A stretch of DNA of 64,000 nt from Chamaecyparis obtusa (Eukaryota; Streptophyta; Pinopsida; Cupressales; Cupressaceae): contig BSBK01000879.1 in the NCBI GenBank assembly GCA_027943335.1, positions 124,001 to 188,000 of the forward strand, given 5' to 3'. Shown piece by piece: positions 46,473-59,000 of the stretch. The position numbers and the translations under genes are program-made. A model generated the notes under the pieces. It was not told where the DNA came from. It saw only the letters and a list, made by a program, of their open reading frames with translations, and did not search any database. Position 1 is the stretch's first letter. The number at the start of each line of letters is the position of its first letter.

Positions 46473-48111
46473 TTTTCCCCTCTTTGACTAATGTGTGATC
46501 TTTATGGGAACACATGTAGTCAAAGAATGAGGTTGAAGTGTGAGATCAATTTGGGATAACAAAACAACCCAGATGTGTGATCGATGGACGGGAACACATC
46601 AAGACAAAGATAAGCTGATTGAAAAAGACAAAGCCAACACCTCTATAAATAGGTAGTTGTTAAGTCTTAGATAAGAGATAATAATCTCAAGCAAGGTTGC
46701 CCCAAGCAAAGCAATTTTGATAAAGCTGAATCAAGGATTGAATTTTGATAGGTACTGCCCCCTCGTGATTGAAATCGAAATGAGATAGAGGAGAAACAAC
46801 AAATTGATAAATTTGGTCAAATCGAACTAAAAATAAGGTTCTTGATGTAAGATGAAGGATATGAAGATCACATAACCAGGTTTTTCATTAAGAAAAATTA
46901 TACCCCAAGGTTGAATTAGAAGAAAAGAATGGGTGTGAAAGTGAATGGAAGATGGAAGTTTGGAAGAGGTGGATTGAGAGAAGAAAGAGAATGTGCTTTA
47001 AGAAAGAGGATGCCTCAAAATCAATCAACTGTTTAAGATAGGAAATTTTGATTGAGATCAAGAAAGAAGATTAAGATCAAAACGTGACCACAGTTGATCA
47101 AAGGTCCAAAAGAAAGATGAAGAAAAACCCTCTCAAACTCATAATGCAACCTAAAAATGCAAATGAACATGAAGTCTATCAATGCAAGCTACATGAAAAT
47201 GCAAAGGTGTACTTTCGATAGAGCAATTGTAACATAGGATTTGTGTTCATCATTCATTAGAGAATGTAAAGGAACTTATTGTCATCATTGGGCCATTATT
47301 AACGGACATCGGAAAAGCACACAATCTTCACTAGTCACAAATGTGACTATGAAGATATGAATGTGATTTATATCGGATTGGAATGTGGAAAGATTCTAAC
47401 ATAAGCATCAAAGACATAAAGGTCAAGATGACTTCGATGTTAGCTTACCCAATTTGATGTAGCAAAACCACTCCCGCATCAAGGCATAAGTGCCGGGATG
47501 ACCATGAGAATGGTTGTGTGAAAATAGTCAAGGATGATGCCTCAAAGCACCCAAGTGTTTCAAGGGAAAAACAAGAGACACTCAAGAGCTTCAAGACCAC
47601 ACCCACAGGCAGAAGGCAAATAAAAACATGCCCCATGCCCCAAGTCCTCTAGCTATGCATCACGGAGAGACTTATTAGACAAGGACACTCAACAAAAATC
47701 AATAATAGTTAGCACACAAAGAAAACATCATGACATATCTCAACCATTAAATGTTGTGTTTAAAAGCTAAGTGTGTTAATTGATACTAAGTTTTGAGTAT
47801 AAGGATCAAATGCTTGCAAACAGGTAAGATCATTTGACAAAACTAGGTAAGACCAAACTGATAAGTGTTGAAAAACACTCGACGTCAGGGGTTGTATTTC
47901 AAAACACATGTGGGATGGATAATGGCTATAAGGATAAGACACCGATTGAATGTGAACAATTATATACAATGGTCATGAAGACAAGATGTAAAGTGATTGT
48001 TAACGGCCATATGCAACAATCACAAAGACAAGATCGGGACATGGATGAATTGTTACCAACTGTGTACAATGGCTAGTGTTATGGATGAATCATTAGTATG
48101 ACAAAGACAAA
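46473..48111 (-). repeat. Tat-2 3' region with polypurine tract and hairpins
   Basis: Polypurine tract at 46485-46473. The adjoining hairpin has outer arms CTTTGACT/AGTCAAAG (46482-46525) and inner arms ATGTGT/ACACAT. Further units show arms GATGTG/CACATC. The AGTGTT/AACACT hairpin is at 47864-47879. The sequence follows the same order as 1900-3382 but is considerably diverged. Confidence 0.65.
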
Positions 48112-49149
48112 ATGCTAGATAAAATGAGCCGAAGTAGAAGAGGCAAGGAAGGTGGTGAGGAGAGTGTAGATGAAAGATGGGTGAGGCCAAAGCTTACCAT
48201 AAGACAACCCCAAAGGGATCCAGGCCCTTTGTTGTTGCATGCTGAGTTGAGGGAGCAGATAGAGGATGTGGGTGAGGGAAGTCAGGAGGCCACAACCCAA
48301 GAACAATATGCATCATGGAGACTCAACTATCTGATATTTTCTAGTTTCTTTGAACAACGTCGACGAGGTGATCAGCAATAGAGATTGAATCCTATTGTAC
48401 ATCGACCAGAACCAGAGCCAATTGTCACAACGCAAGAAATGGTACCAGAGCCAGTAATGTGGTGATGATTTATGGTGGAGGAAGACTACAATGCGGTGGT
48501 TAAATAGAGAGACACTTTGCAGCGACATCTGGCGATGGAAAAAGAAATGGTGGATCAAGCAGAGAGCAAGGTGACATGGTTGTAAGGTATGGTAGATAGG
48601 GGACAGGAAGACAGTGCCCAAACTAAAGCATCTCATATGCAGAGGTTGATAGAGGCAGAACGGGCTCGAGCAGATCATGCCTAGGCAGCTTACGACACCT
48701 TGCAGAGAAGACTGGAAGCATCCCGAAAAACAATGACAGCAATTGATGCCATATCAGAGGAAACATAAGAGAAATTGACTGTTGTGATAGAACAAGTGAG
48801 TCGTCTGAAACAACAACTAGAGGAAGTGACAACAAATAGGGATCGGTGGAGCTTTCTAGCCAAGACCTACCAAGGTGAGCGAGATGTTGTACGGAAGGCA
48901 GTAACACTTCCCACGACATCTCAGCTAATGATGGAGACTTTGTGAGTAATGAAAGAGTCAGTGAAGGTTGGGTGGGAGGTGGCCTATTACAAGGGATTAT
49001 ACCATTAGGTAGTCCTAGTAGATCAGAGGTGATATGAAGAAATGGCATAGAGGACGGCTAGACCAATTAGAGGTTTTGGTGTCCGTCCACTAAGGCACAG
49101 AAGTGGTAGTAGAGGTTCTTCATCATCAGAACCTGGGAAGGTGGAGTAG
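48112..49149 (+). pseudogene. Antisense ORF of Tat-2 (aORF2), tail only
   Basis: Antisense to Tat-2 pol. One frame of about 346 codons with stops only (five TAG, four TGA, two TAA) and no frameshift. The N-terminal part is basic and Gln-rich. The middle is a long coiled coil (AQTKASHMQRLIEAERARAD, RRLEASRKTM, VIEQVSRLKQQLEEVT). It ends with VGWEVAYYKGLYHQ, which matches AAYYYGLYIQ at the end of aORF1 and AGKEISYWRE in aORF3. No PMD core is present. In Tat-2 it lies on the pol side of the AGTGTT hairpin; in Tat-1 the antisense gene lies on the LTR side. Confidence 0.6.
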
Positions 49150-49550
49150 TGACACAAGTGTTGTTTTGTTTTTGTTTTTTGTTTTTTGTAGTTTGTTTGG
49201 CTGGACACATGATGTGTACCAAATGTATTCACCCTGTTATATATATAAAAGGAGGATTTTCTGTGTCCAAATTTTGTTATTTTTCATTTTATTATGGGTA
49301 TATACAATTGGGATGATGTGCTAAATGAATTGTAATAGATAAAAGAACTAAACTATCACAAATGGCACCTGTTATTTGGTTTTCACCACTAAGGACTTTG
49401 CATAATTTGTTTGTATTTTTTTGCTACCAAGGCGTCTGTTTCCAGGTTTTCACTAAGGCACTTTTTTTTTTTTTTTTTTTCACAATATATCATGTTTTTG
49501 AATTTTTTCCAGGATGAATAAGTATGTAAAAAGGATGCCCCCAGATAGAA
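49150..49550 (-). repeat. Tat-2 3' region next to pol, with hairpin modules
   Basis: Contains two inverted modules (49370-49475). On the minus strand one has GGTGAAAACC and the other GTGAAAACCTGGAAACAG, between A-rich runs, as in 11751-11870. Confidence 0.65.
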
Positions 49551-50755
49551 TGGGCATCACAGATAGAACTTCTTCAGGTGCAAGACATTGATAGGTTCAA
49601 GGAGCTGCTCTCCCTCTTTAGTAGATAGTAAATAAGCACCTGTGCCAAAAGTTGTTGTAATGATGCAAGGTCCAAGCCAATTGGGTTCAAATTTTCCCTT
49701 TTGATCTCTATGCTATTGATTCTTAGGATTTTCTCGTAAGACAAGATCTCCCACTTGGAATTCTTGAGGGAGAACCTTTTTGTTGAAAGCTTTGGACATG
49801 CGCTTTTGATAAACCCTCATGTGGTCAAATGATGCTTGACGCTTCTCATCTAGAAGTTCTAACTCTTGAAGTCTCATGGCATGGTAGTCTTCATCTGTTA
49901 CTAGACCTTTGAGAGAGACTCTAAGTGAAGGAATCTCAACCTCTAATGGTAACATTGCTTTAGCGCCATAAGTCAGGGAAAAAGGAGTAGCCCCAGTGGG
50001 AGTACAAATACTCACTCTATAGGCCCATAAGGCCGGATTTATCTATAGATGCCAATCTCTACCAATCTTATGAACTATTCTATGTAAGATTTTGAGAATG
50101 GTTTAGTTTGAAGCCTCTACCTAACCATTTCCTTGTGGGAAGTAAATGGAGGACCAATGCTGTTTAATCTTGAATCTTTGGCAGAGTTGCTTAAGGTCCT
50201 TATTTTTAAACTGACCTCCATTGTCAATGATGATTTCAGAAGGCACTCCATATTGACAGATGATATGGTTCAAGATGAACAGAGAAACTATTTTTCCTAA
50301 GGCCACAGAAAGAGGAACAACTTCTACCCATTTTGTAAAGTAATCAGTAGCAGTGATAATAAATTTATGTGCACCTGAGGAGTTGGGATGAATTTTCCCA
50401 ATGAGATCAAAGGCCCAGTGCTGAAATGGCCAACGAGATATGGAAGGAATAAGCTCCTTGCCTGGAGCATGTATCAGGTGGCCATGTTTCTGGCATTTTT
50501 ACATGATTTGGCAAAAGCTACTTCATCCATCTGCATGGTAGACCAATAGTACCCCGCTCTAAGAAACCTCCTAGCCATGGAAAAAGAATTAGAATGTCCC
50601 CCATAGATGCCCTCATGGATGTCAACTAGCGCTTGATCAGATTCCTCCTTCTGTAAGCACCTAAGAAGTGTCCCATCTAGATCCCTCCTATACAAATCAC
50701 TAGAGATGAAGGAAGAGGTGTTACAGATAAGGTTTCTTCTTTCAGATAAGTTAAA
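49551..50755 (-). pseudogene. Tat-2 integrase
   Basis: Minus strand. N-terminal zinc region (LVDIHEGIYGGHSNSF, then FAKSC with a 1-base loss near 50500). The DDE core has IIDNGGQFKNKDL and a stop one codon before VEAS, at the Glu block. Then SLTYGAKAMLPLEVEIP, a C-terminal GKFEPNWLGP block, and an end at VLHLKKFYL before TGA. Close to Tat-1, about 80-85% identical at protein level by eye. It keeps sense codons where Tat-1 has TGA 10959, TGA 11406 and TAG 11571. Confidence 0.85.
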
Positions 50756-52735
50756 ATAAGCAGAGATATCCAAAATGGACTGGCATCCACCATGCTTTAA
50801 ATTGCCTAGTCATACATGTGATCATGTAAGCGGGGTCAGAAAGTGCTTGTATGCTATCCACAACGTGACTCCCATCCTGAATTTCTACTCAACAGTCAAA
50901 ATTGATTGAAACTTTGTGTCATAATAGTTCACAATTTAGACGTTGCCCGCATTCAAACATAACTCTCATCATAAATCCATGTATGTTGTCATCGTATAAT
51001 AAAATGTGACTATCATCATATATATGTTTCTGAGAATGGAGGAAGCAGACATGAAAAAACCAAGCATTAATCGTGCTTTAAATTGCTCTCCTAGACTTTG
51101 CAATGCATTTAATCCTCTCAGTGGGGCCTGTTAGTGCTAGTATGTTGTTCACAATGAATTTTGGGGGTTTGATCGTAACATTGTGTCACTCCATATTGTG
51201 TTTGAGGGGTTGTTACCTATTACACATTGGCATAGGTCCTTAACTACTAGGTCCTCTCTCCTAAGTGATTTCAAATTATGCATGTAAGGTTTGCATTTAG
51301 AATCACTCAAATATTTAGATAAGAAAATAAAAAAACTTGAAACAGAGCAGGAAGACAACAATATGCATTGTAAAAAATTGGAGGTCTATTAAATCCTCTA
51401 AAACCATCTCCAATGGGTAATCCCCTCAATATGTATTCTGATTCAAGATTTGTAGATTTAAAAGAGAATCCATTCATTGGTAAGATTTGTACATCTCTTC
51501 TTGTTGCCTCCCCTCTAAGAGATGTTACAATCAACAAACTCAACTAATTAGGAGTTTCCTTTGGGCCAAATGGGGCAATAAAAAAGGCCTTCCAACATCC
51601 TCATGGAATCAATGCATCCAATCAAAAGATAATTGGTGGTTTGGGAATTATTGACCCATATACCCAAGCCACATGTCTTACTACAAATTGGATTGTTTAG
51701 GCTTTAGATGGAGAGGCTAGCTCCTTGAAAGTTCTTAGTTTGAAATCACATTAAGTTGAGAGATAAATTACTTCGTGCCCCCTTTTTCAAAACCCATGGA
51801 TTTTCCCTTTTAATTCTATTTCTAGTTTTCTTGGAAAATACTTTCTAATAAGTTGTCTTGGTCTGATCAATCCTTGAGTCATCGCATGAGCTTTGGTACT
51901 TCTTCCATTTGGTAGAACGACTTAGACCAACAACATAGAAAACCTCTAGGGGTATTTAAAAACCTCAAGGAAAAATATTTGTTCCAAAAAGGAATTCAAA
52001 ATTTTAATGATGTGGGATTCCACCAATTTTCATTGGATACCATGGCACCAACTCAAAGCACAATTCAAGTTATTCTCTTTTGATAAATATTTTCTTTCAG
52101 AAGTTCAACAACTGGTGACCATTTAATAGTTTTTTTCTTTTTTCTTTTTGTCCACTCCTTGCCATGAGCACTTCCTAAAGGATTGAAAATAGCTTAACAT
52201 GCGAAGTATCCAATCTTTTCCTTTTAAAATTATTTATTGACAACTCCTTCCAAATATCTCCTTGGCACCCTGACTCAACTCTAAATGAAAATACTATCTA
52301 AGTCATGCAAAATGGAATAATTCAAGCTATCAAATTCAGAGGACAAAAGATGATGCTTAGTCTCAACTAACAGAATGGAAAGTATTCCACATAAAGTTGC
52401 ACATTGGTGAGCATTTTTCCTTCATCTTCCCACCCCCAGTTTGTTCATTTTGCTCAAAAGGAGTCTCTTTAAAAAATGCTTTGTGGTTTTGTGGCCATGC
52501 TCACCAATTGTGGTCCTCCCTCTTTATGACCCTATCAACACATTTTCTTCAAGCACGGTCTTCAAAAATTGCACTCATTGGACTTCCATCTCACAACAAT
52601 ATCATTACCTAAAGTTTAAGACATGTTATTATTAACTTCATTTGGAGACTTAGATGCCTTGTTATTTTTTCTGAGTCATTTTGCCCTCTTCAAGGTGAAC
52701 TCTAGATGCTTTTTCCAAGCTTGTCCCTTCATATT
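50753..52735 (+). repeat. Repeat R, second partial copy
   Basis: Matches 43060-45458 with a deletion near 51230 that removes about 1 kb, and extends further right into the zinc-finger LINE remnant (52260-52700), as copy 1 does. Ends at TTCCAAGCTTGTCCC. Copy 1 leaves the same alignment at CCAAGCTT. Confidence 0.7.
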
Positions 52736-54272
52736 AACATTCTACATGAGTTTCCTCAACTAAAATCAGAGTGTATTGAAACTCTTCACAACAAATAAAC
52801 TTTAAATTTAATTAGAAAGCCATTACTTAAACAAGAAACACTACAAATAGAACCCCATAATAGACACAATAATAAAATAACTGTGACCCATTAACAATCA
52901 TCATTAAATCATGTAGCAGATAGCATATTAAACCATTAAACTCCAACACTTGTACAACCCATTTAAATTCATAGTCAAGCTGTAAAGAAGAAAGCTTATT
53001 AAAACCTTAAAGCCTGACATTTGAAATGAAAACCAATAATACTTGTTAAATGTGAATACAAAAATATAGATATGCATAGTAGGAGGCAAAATGTGAACAT
53101 ATATGCTTAACAACAGATAAAATTTGAGTTTCCTTCACTGTGAACATGCCAGTGACATTATAACACAAGAGTATAATTCCCTTGAGGTTAATAGTGTTAA
53201 TGAACATAATAAATCATGTTCAGAAACACAAAGAAATAATCAAAACTTGTTTGTAACCGAATACCTAGATAGTGAAGGTTAGTGTTAGTGAAACAACAAA
53301 AAACATAAACAACATAGATATCAGTGGCCCCAATGGTCAGAGGTGGCATCAGTGAGGAGAGATATCCTCACCTCCATCTAAGACTAGACAATAAACTAGT
53401 TCTCCTATCTCCTCCCACTACTTGTCATCTTCATCTACCTCCTTCACCTCAAAATCTCGAGTATCCTACACATAGGAGGAGGTTTCTCTTATAACCACTT
53501 CACAAATGAAGTGAGAAAATGAGAAACAAAAAGTTAATGAACAAAAAAAATGCCATTAAATACTTGCAAAGTCAAAGTAGAAGGTGGTCCATAACTAAGA
53601 AAATAATGGTTGTATTTCATGTTTGTAGGGCTCTTTACCGAGCATGTTTCATCTCCCAACTAATGGAAGACTCTAGGATGGGAAAGAATAAAAGGAATGT
53701 TAGGTGTCTTGATCTTTGAATAAGGTGTATTCAATAAAATTATGATGTTAAAAGGAGTCCTCTTAAGAAAAATTAAGGTGACTAGATAGGTAGTAAATGT
53801 AGTTGCATATTGCAGGTAAAGGTGGTCACGGGAAGTATTTGCGGCCATGGTGGTGGATAGGGGGTGTTGTAGAAAAATATGTCACATAGGCACCTCATTC
53901 TTCACGCAAGGAAAAAATCCTATGTCTACAATGGCCACCATGTACATCATGATCGATGCACCAAAATGACAAGTTTTACCTAACTTCGACAAATCATGGT
54001 TGAACATGTGGCGAGGTAATTCCAAATGGGCTCAAATTTTGATTTGGGGTTGCCAACTAGGTGAACTTGAGTGAAACAAATAGAGGCATGGGGTCCAAAT
54101 AGCAGCCCATGTGAACCCATGAATTTTGATTCTACATGTTTTGGCTCCTCTCCGATAGCTCACCCTCTAGTTTTTCTTACATATTTAAGGAAGGTAAACA
54201 AGATTCAATAGTAGGAATATTTTGTGTTTCTTTTCTTTTGGATCTCATAGACTATAAAAGATTATAAGTGAC
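52736..54272. other. Unassigned stretch
   Basis: AT-rich, no recognised gene. Short open frames on both strands show no motif. A CTCCTCCCACT-type pyrimidine run lies near 53400. Confidence 0.4.
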
Positions 54273-54465
54273 ATCCAATTATGCATGTAAGGTTCACATT
54301 CAGAAACACTCAAATTTTTGGATAAGAAAATAATAAAACTTGAAACAGAGTAGGAATACAACAATATGCATTGAAAAAAAATGGAGGTCTAGTAAATCCT
54401 CTAAAATCATTTCCAAGAGATAACCCTTTTAATGTTTATTTAGATTAAAGAGTTGTAGACACTTT
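54273..54465 (+). repeat. Old fragment of repeat R
   Basis: AATTATGCATGTAAGGTTC followed by CACTCAAAT, GAAACAGAGTAGGAA and GGAGGTCTAGTAAATCC matches R at 44450-44650 but is clearly more diverged than the other copies, so it is an older insertion. Confidence 0.65.
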
Positions 54466-54879
54466 GTTGGCACTTCAATTTTTTAGTGTGTCAATCTTGT
54501 GAAATTTTTATAAAATTGAAGTGTGCATAAGTGTTAAAAGATTGTGATAATTTTGCTACAGAAAACCCATTAAAAATCCTAAAAAATTATCTATTTTTCC
54601 TCAATATCCAGTGAGCCCTAACTAAGAGTTAAACCTGAGAAAAACCCTAAATGTATGCCTTTTAAAAAAAAACCTAGGTTGCTCTGTTCATTTCTATTTG
54701 AGTGTTACCTTTTTCGAGTCACTAAGGTTCATAGAAAAGCACGTGCATTTATTTTATCACCATGCGGAGGTCATACCTTTTTTTTCCCTAAGTCTAAATG
54801 CCCGGTGATATTAATTTTTCCTAAATCCTTAATGCCTTATCTTTCTGTGGTACCCAATGTATCTTGAAATCTTAGAATC

Positions 54880-55640
54880 TTTAGTTGATCGACGGTTGTC
54901 ATATGTTCGCGTAGAATCTTTTAGCTCTATGGGGTCATGCGACTAGCCATTGATCTTACTTTATGGCACAACATTTCAAAGCAAAGAGGGTCCACTGCCA
55001 TGTATGCACAAATGCTTGTTTTTGATTGGTCGATATGAATAAGTGATATCATAGTTCTCGGTGGGACCAGTGGCAGATGAATCTTCAAAGATGAAAGTAA
55101 TGAAGGGAAGATTTGATGGTTGTCATATAATCGCATGGAATCTTAGAGACCTATGTGATCATGTGACTAACCATTGATCTTGCATAAAGCTCAGCATAAT
55201 TCTCAGGTGGGACCGTTGACAAGTGTACATGACTGGTGGTTTCTCATTGGTTAGAAATAGTGGGACCAATGTTAGTTTCTGCATAGGGTCTTTCTTTGAT
55301 TGGTTGATAATTCTTGCTGATGTGGAGGATGTCAGCAAACACTGGTGCTCGAAAAGAAAGAATTTCAATGACAACTTGCCAGGTGTTGCAAGCGTGGTTT
55401 TTTCATTATAACAAAGGTAAAGTGGGACCAGTGACTTAAGAAATAAATGACAGTGGGTGAATGCTAACGGTTTGTCGCATGGTCGCATGAGCTTTTTTCA
55501 AGCTATGTGATCATGCGACTAACGTTTTGTTTTAATAGTAAAAGTTATAAGGGATTTGCTGCCAATGAAGGGATTGACATGATGACTTGTCATATGGTCA
55601 CATGAGTTTCTTTCGAGCTATGCAATCATGCGACAAACCG
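54880..55640 (+). repeat. Four 65-bp inverted-arm repeats 5' of gene B
   Basis: Degenerate repeats start near 54888, 55110, 55465 and 55578. Each reads roughly GTCATATGGTCGCATG, about 15-20 bases, ATGTGATCATGCGACTAAC. The arms GTCGCATG and CATGCGAC are perfect complements in the third repeat. Between them GTGGGACCA recurs four times (55060, 55207, 55260, 55425) and GATTGGT three times. The block lies 0.4-1.1 kb before the gene B ATG. Confidence 0.6.
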
Positions 55641-56000
55641 TTGGATTATTTGCAAAGTGAAAATCAACGGTCAGAATTTAAATTGAAGGTGAAGTGGGTG
55701 AAAGGTTCAGACAAGTGACAGTTCATCTCCCGAAAAATTAATGGCGACATCATGCGAAGTAAATTTTTGAAATAATTATGGATTGATTGTGAGTATATCA
55801 AAATCTATGCTTCCTTGAAAAGCCACAAGGAGATAAAAATTTGCAGAGTTTGGTGAACAAAATTGCAGAAACCTATTGCTATTTTCTTAGGGATTTTGAA
55901 GAAAAGGTTGGTTCCTCCTGCACTTACTTGTTCTGTTAAGAAGTATTTCTTTTCTACTGTGTTCTTTTGCACCCAATATATTTAAGCTATAAGCCTAGAA

Positions 56001-59000
56001 ATGCCGCCTAGGAAGGAGCTTTCTAGTGAAACCGATTATCTTAAGAGCAGTCTGCATGAAGACTTATTATAGATTTTTCCTAGCTCAACAGTAAATTTGG
56101 TAGAGGTCAAACAACTAACACCAAAGGAGCCTAGGGTGAAAGTGGAGGATGGATTTTATGATACAGGAAATTATATAAGGGATACTAAGATTGGTTTTCT
56201 TAATGCAAGTGGCACTTCTGATTTCACTGGGCTAACATTATTTACAGTAGGTTTTAGCCAGAGAAATACCCCTATTCCCGCCTATAATGTATGGGAAAAT
56301 GACTTAGGTGAGCTTGTGGTACCCGGTGTCTTCTTAGATGCATACCTAATGATTGAAGTTGCAAAAAACTATGACCCTAATACTAAGGACATTAGGGGTG
56401 TTAGAGGTCAAAAGTTATTGACAATATCTACTGAGGAAATTAGAACTATTTTTAGACTAAGTGACCCCTCACCTAACCTGGAACCGATTGATTTTAAGGA
56501 ATTAAGAGAGGTATATGATGCACAGAGACATCTCCTTAGAATTGGTCCTGTAAAAGACTTCTGCACTCAAATTGGAAAAATGATTGTTACAGGACTAGGT
56601 GCATAGGAGCCATTCAAAATAGAGTATTTTGATGTACTGGCAAGAGGTGCCTATTGGTCACTATGTCAGGTTTTTGGGGAAGATGCTAATGAGAAAATGC
56701 CACGACACCTGATGTATATGGTGATCCAGATATTACATCCACATCTATCAATTACTTTTGATTATGCCCCCTTCATTGCTAACTTAATCCATGATGGACT
56801 AATGGGGATTCAAAAGAATAAAGTTGATAACCCCTTTTGCTGGTACTCTTTTATGATGTACATGTTTTTGATCAAGGGTGCTGATTATTTTGCAAAAGAA
56901 ATGGAATTATCCAAACAAAGAGGTGGAGAGGACATGCCTGTTGAGCTGTGGAATTCAAATATGACATGTGACAGAAAGGATAGTAGTTATATATGGTTTA
57001 ACAAATGTTTTGCAGCAAGATTGAAAATATTCTTTGTTCATGATAGCCCTAGAGTCCCGGTCACCTTGGCCAAAATTTTTAGACCACAACAATTTGCAAA
57101 GGACCTCAACATAGTGCATAATTGGGGTGATTTTATTTTCTATCCCTATTCAACTGTTATTAGATTATATGGTTTCAGGGGGACGCCTTTTATTTTGCCT
57201 TTCCAAGTTCCCATCAAGATTGGCATTGCAGAATTCTTTAGACAATTAGGGGATATTGAGAAGAATAATATTGCTAAAGGCAGAGGAACTTTGTTCCCAA
57301 ATATTACCATTGCTCACCAGTTTATAATCACAAAGGGTGGGTGGCTTCATATGCATAAAATCTTGGATCCATATCATTTGACAACCACAACTGCCCGGAT
57401 GATAGACCCATAGGGTTTCTATAATGAATTGTTTAGAAAGAGGGTCAGATGCTCAGCAATAAACCACATTTTTAATTTTCCTAAGGATATTATTAGAAAT
57501 ACCCTAGGGTTGCAAGATCAAGTATTCAGAAAGGAAAAGTGGTTAGTATACAAGAAAACATGGGATTTTGTCTCACAATTTGATCCCCAATATGATCCTA
57601 TAGGTAGTATAAATCCTATGGGAAAGAGGATAGATACTCTCATGAATTGTTTTCAAGAAATTCTTAAGACTTTGGAGGAGAAGAAGAAAAAGGCCATGGA
57701 GGACAATCCTGAGAAGGCTAAATCATTATTGGGAAAAGGTGCATTTGCAAAGGTGTTGCCTCCTAGCAAATATATGTTGCAAGAAAGGACTAGTTACAGT
57801 GTAATAATCCCTAAATCTGACTTCAAGAAGTAGCAAAAGAAAAGAGAAGATCTCCCTTCTACATCAAAGTAGGTGGGGAGGCAAAAGGAGGTTGAAGAAA
57901 TTACAAATGTACCACAAGACCAGCTAGGTGAAGACATCCTTGATTTCTCACCTCCCACCAAGAAACAAAGGATAGAAGAAAGGCCTCATGATTCAGAGGA
58001 AGAATATTCTCCTTCACAGTCACCCTTGAATGTTAGAGATGATCAGAATATCATAGAGCAGGTTCAACAAATGGGATCTCGGGGTCAAATATTCATGACT
58101 CAAGATGAAATAAATGAGGAAATTCCAGAGCAACCAAAGGATCTTGAGTTAGGCTTAACAGCAGGACAAATTGCAGGAACAGAATTGGACCCTATAGTCA
58201 AACAAGCATGTGAAGAATTTCTGGCTGATGATGCATTTGTGAAGACCCGGGCCTTTTTACAATTTTTATGGAAAATGAACATGAGTAAATTTGAGGAAAC
58301 CTGTGAGAAGAAGCACAAGGAGAATCCTGATAAGGATCTTAAAACTATTGAAGATGAAATTAGGAAAGAGATGGCAGATAGCTTTGAAGGGACTACTCTA
58401 GAACAGGGGAGAGAATTGGTAAAGAATACAGGAGTACTTGTCCTCCCTGAATGGGACATAGCTGATGCAATAGTCCTTGATGTAGTTAGAAAACAAACTA
58501 CACCTGTGTACAAGACCAAGGAAGAGGCAGAACATGCCGTCAAAGGAGTTGCTTTTAGTAATGACCATCAAGCTTTGGTCATGTGGTCATTAGAGAAGGA
58601 TGAGAAAAACAAAGGAAAGCAAATAATTAAGGATAGTCTCTTTGGTGGTCTCATAGTCAAGAGGATTTTGGACACCTCATCAATAGAAGCATCAAGTATG
58701 GTGGTAGCTATAGCTCACCTTGCAGAAAAGGTGGTAGAAAAGAAAGCAAAAGAGAAGGAGGAACTCACAAGAAAATTTGAAGAAATGCTAAGGGCATATG
58801 GAGATTTGAAACAAGGATTGTTTGAGAAAGATAAAATAATTACAGACTTGAAGAAAAGGTTGGGGGAGGAAAGTTCAATCCAAGCACCACAACAGTTGCA
58901 TCTTCCTTCTTCTACTACTGGTCCTTCCTCCTCAAGCCCCATTATTGAGTTTCCCATGTCTCCTCTTCCCCCTTCCCTAAGTAGTGAAGATGTAGAACAA

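Larger units (their letters stand above)
45459..50752 (-). mobile_element. Tat-2: 5'-truncated Tat element
   Basis: Minus-strand element read from 50752 down: end of the second RNase H/integrase N-terminus, integrase, 3' region with an antisense coiled-coil ORF, polypurine tract, LTR. Everything 5' of the integrase N-terminus is missing. The truncation point falls in a few bases shared with repeat R (TTAAAATAAG), so loss by recombination is likely. The LTR end abuts R at 45458. Confidence 0.8.

Noticed and set aside
58100..58543. Minus-strand ORFs under gene B (also 58715-59041)
   Set aside because: They are shadows of the gene B frame, which shows homology to gene A.
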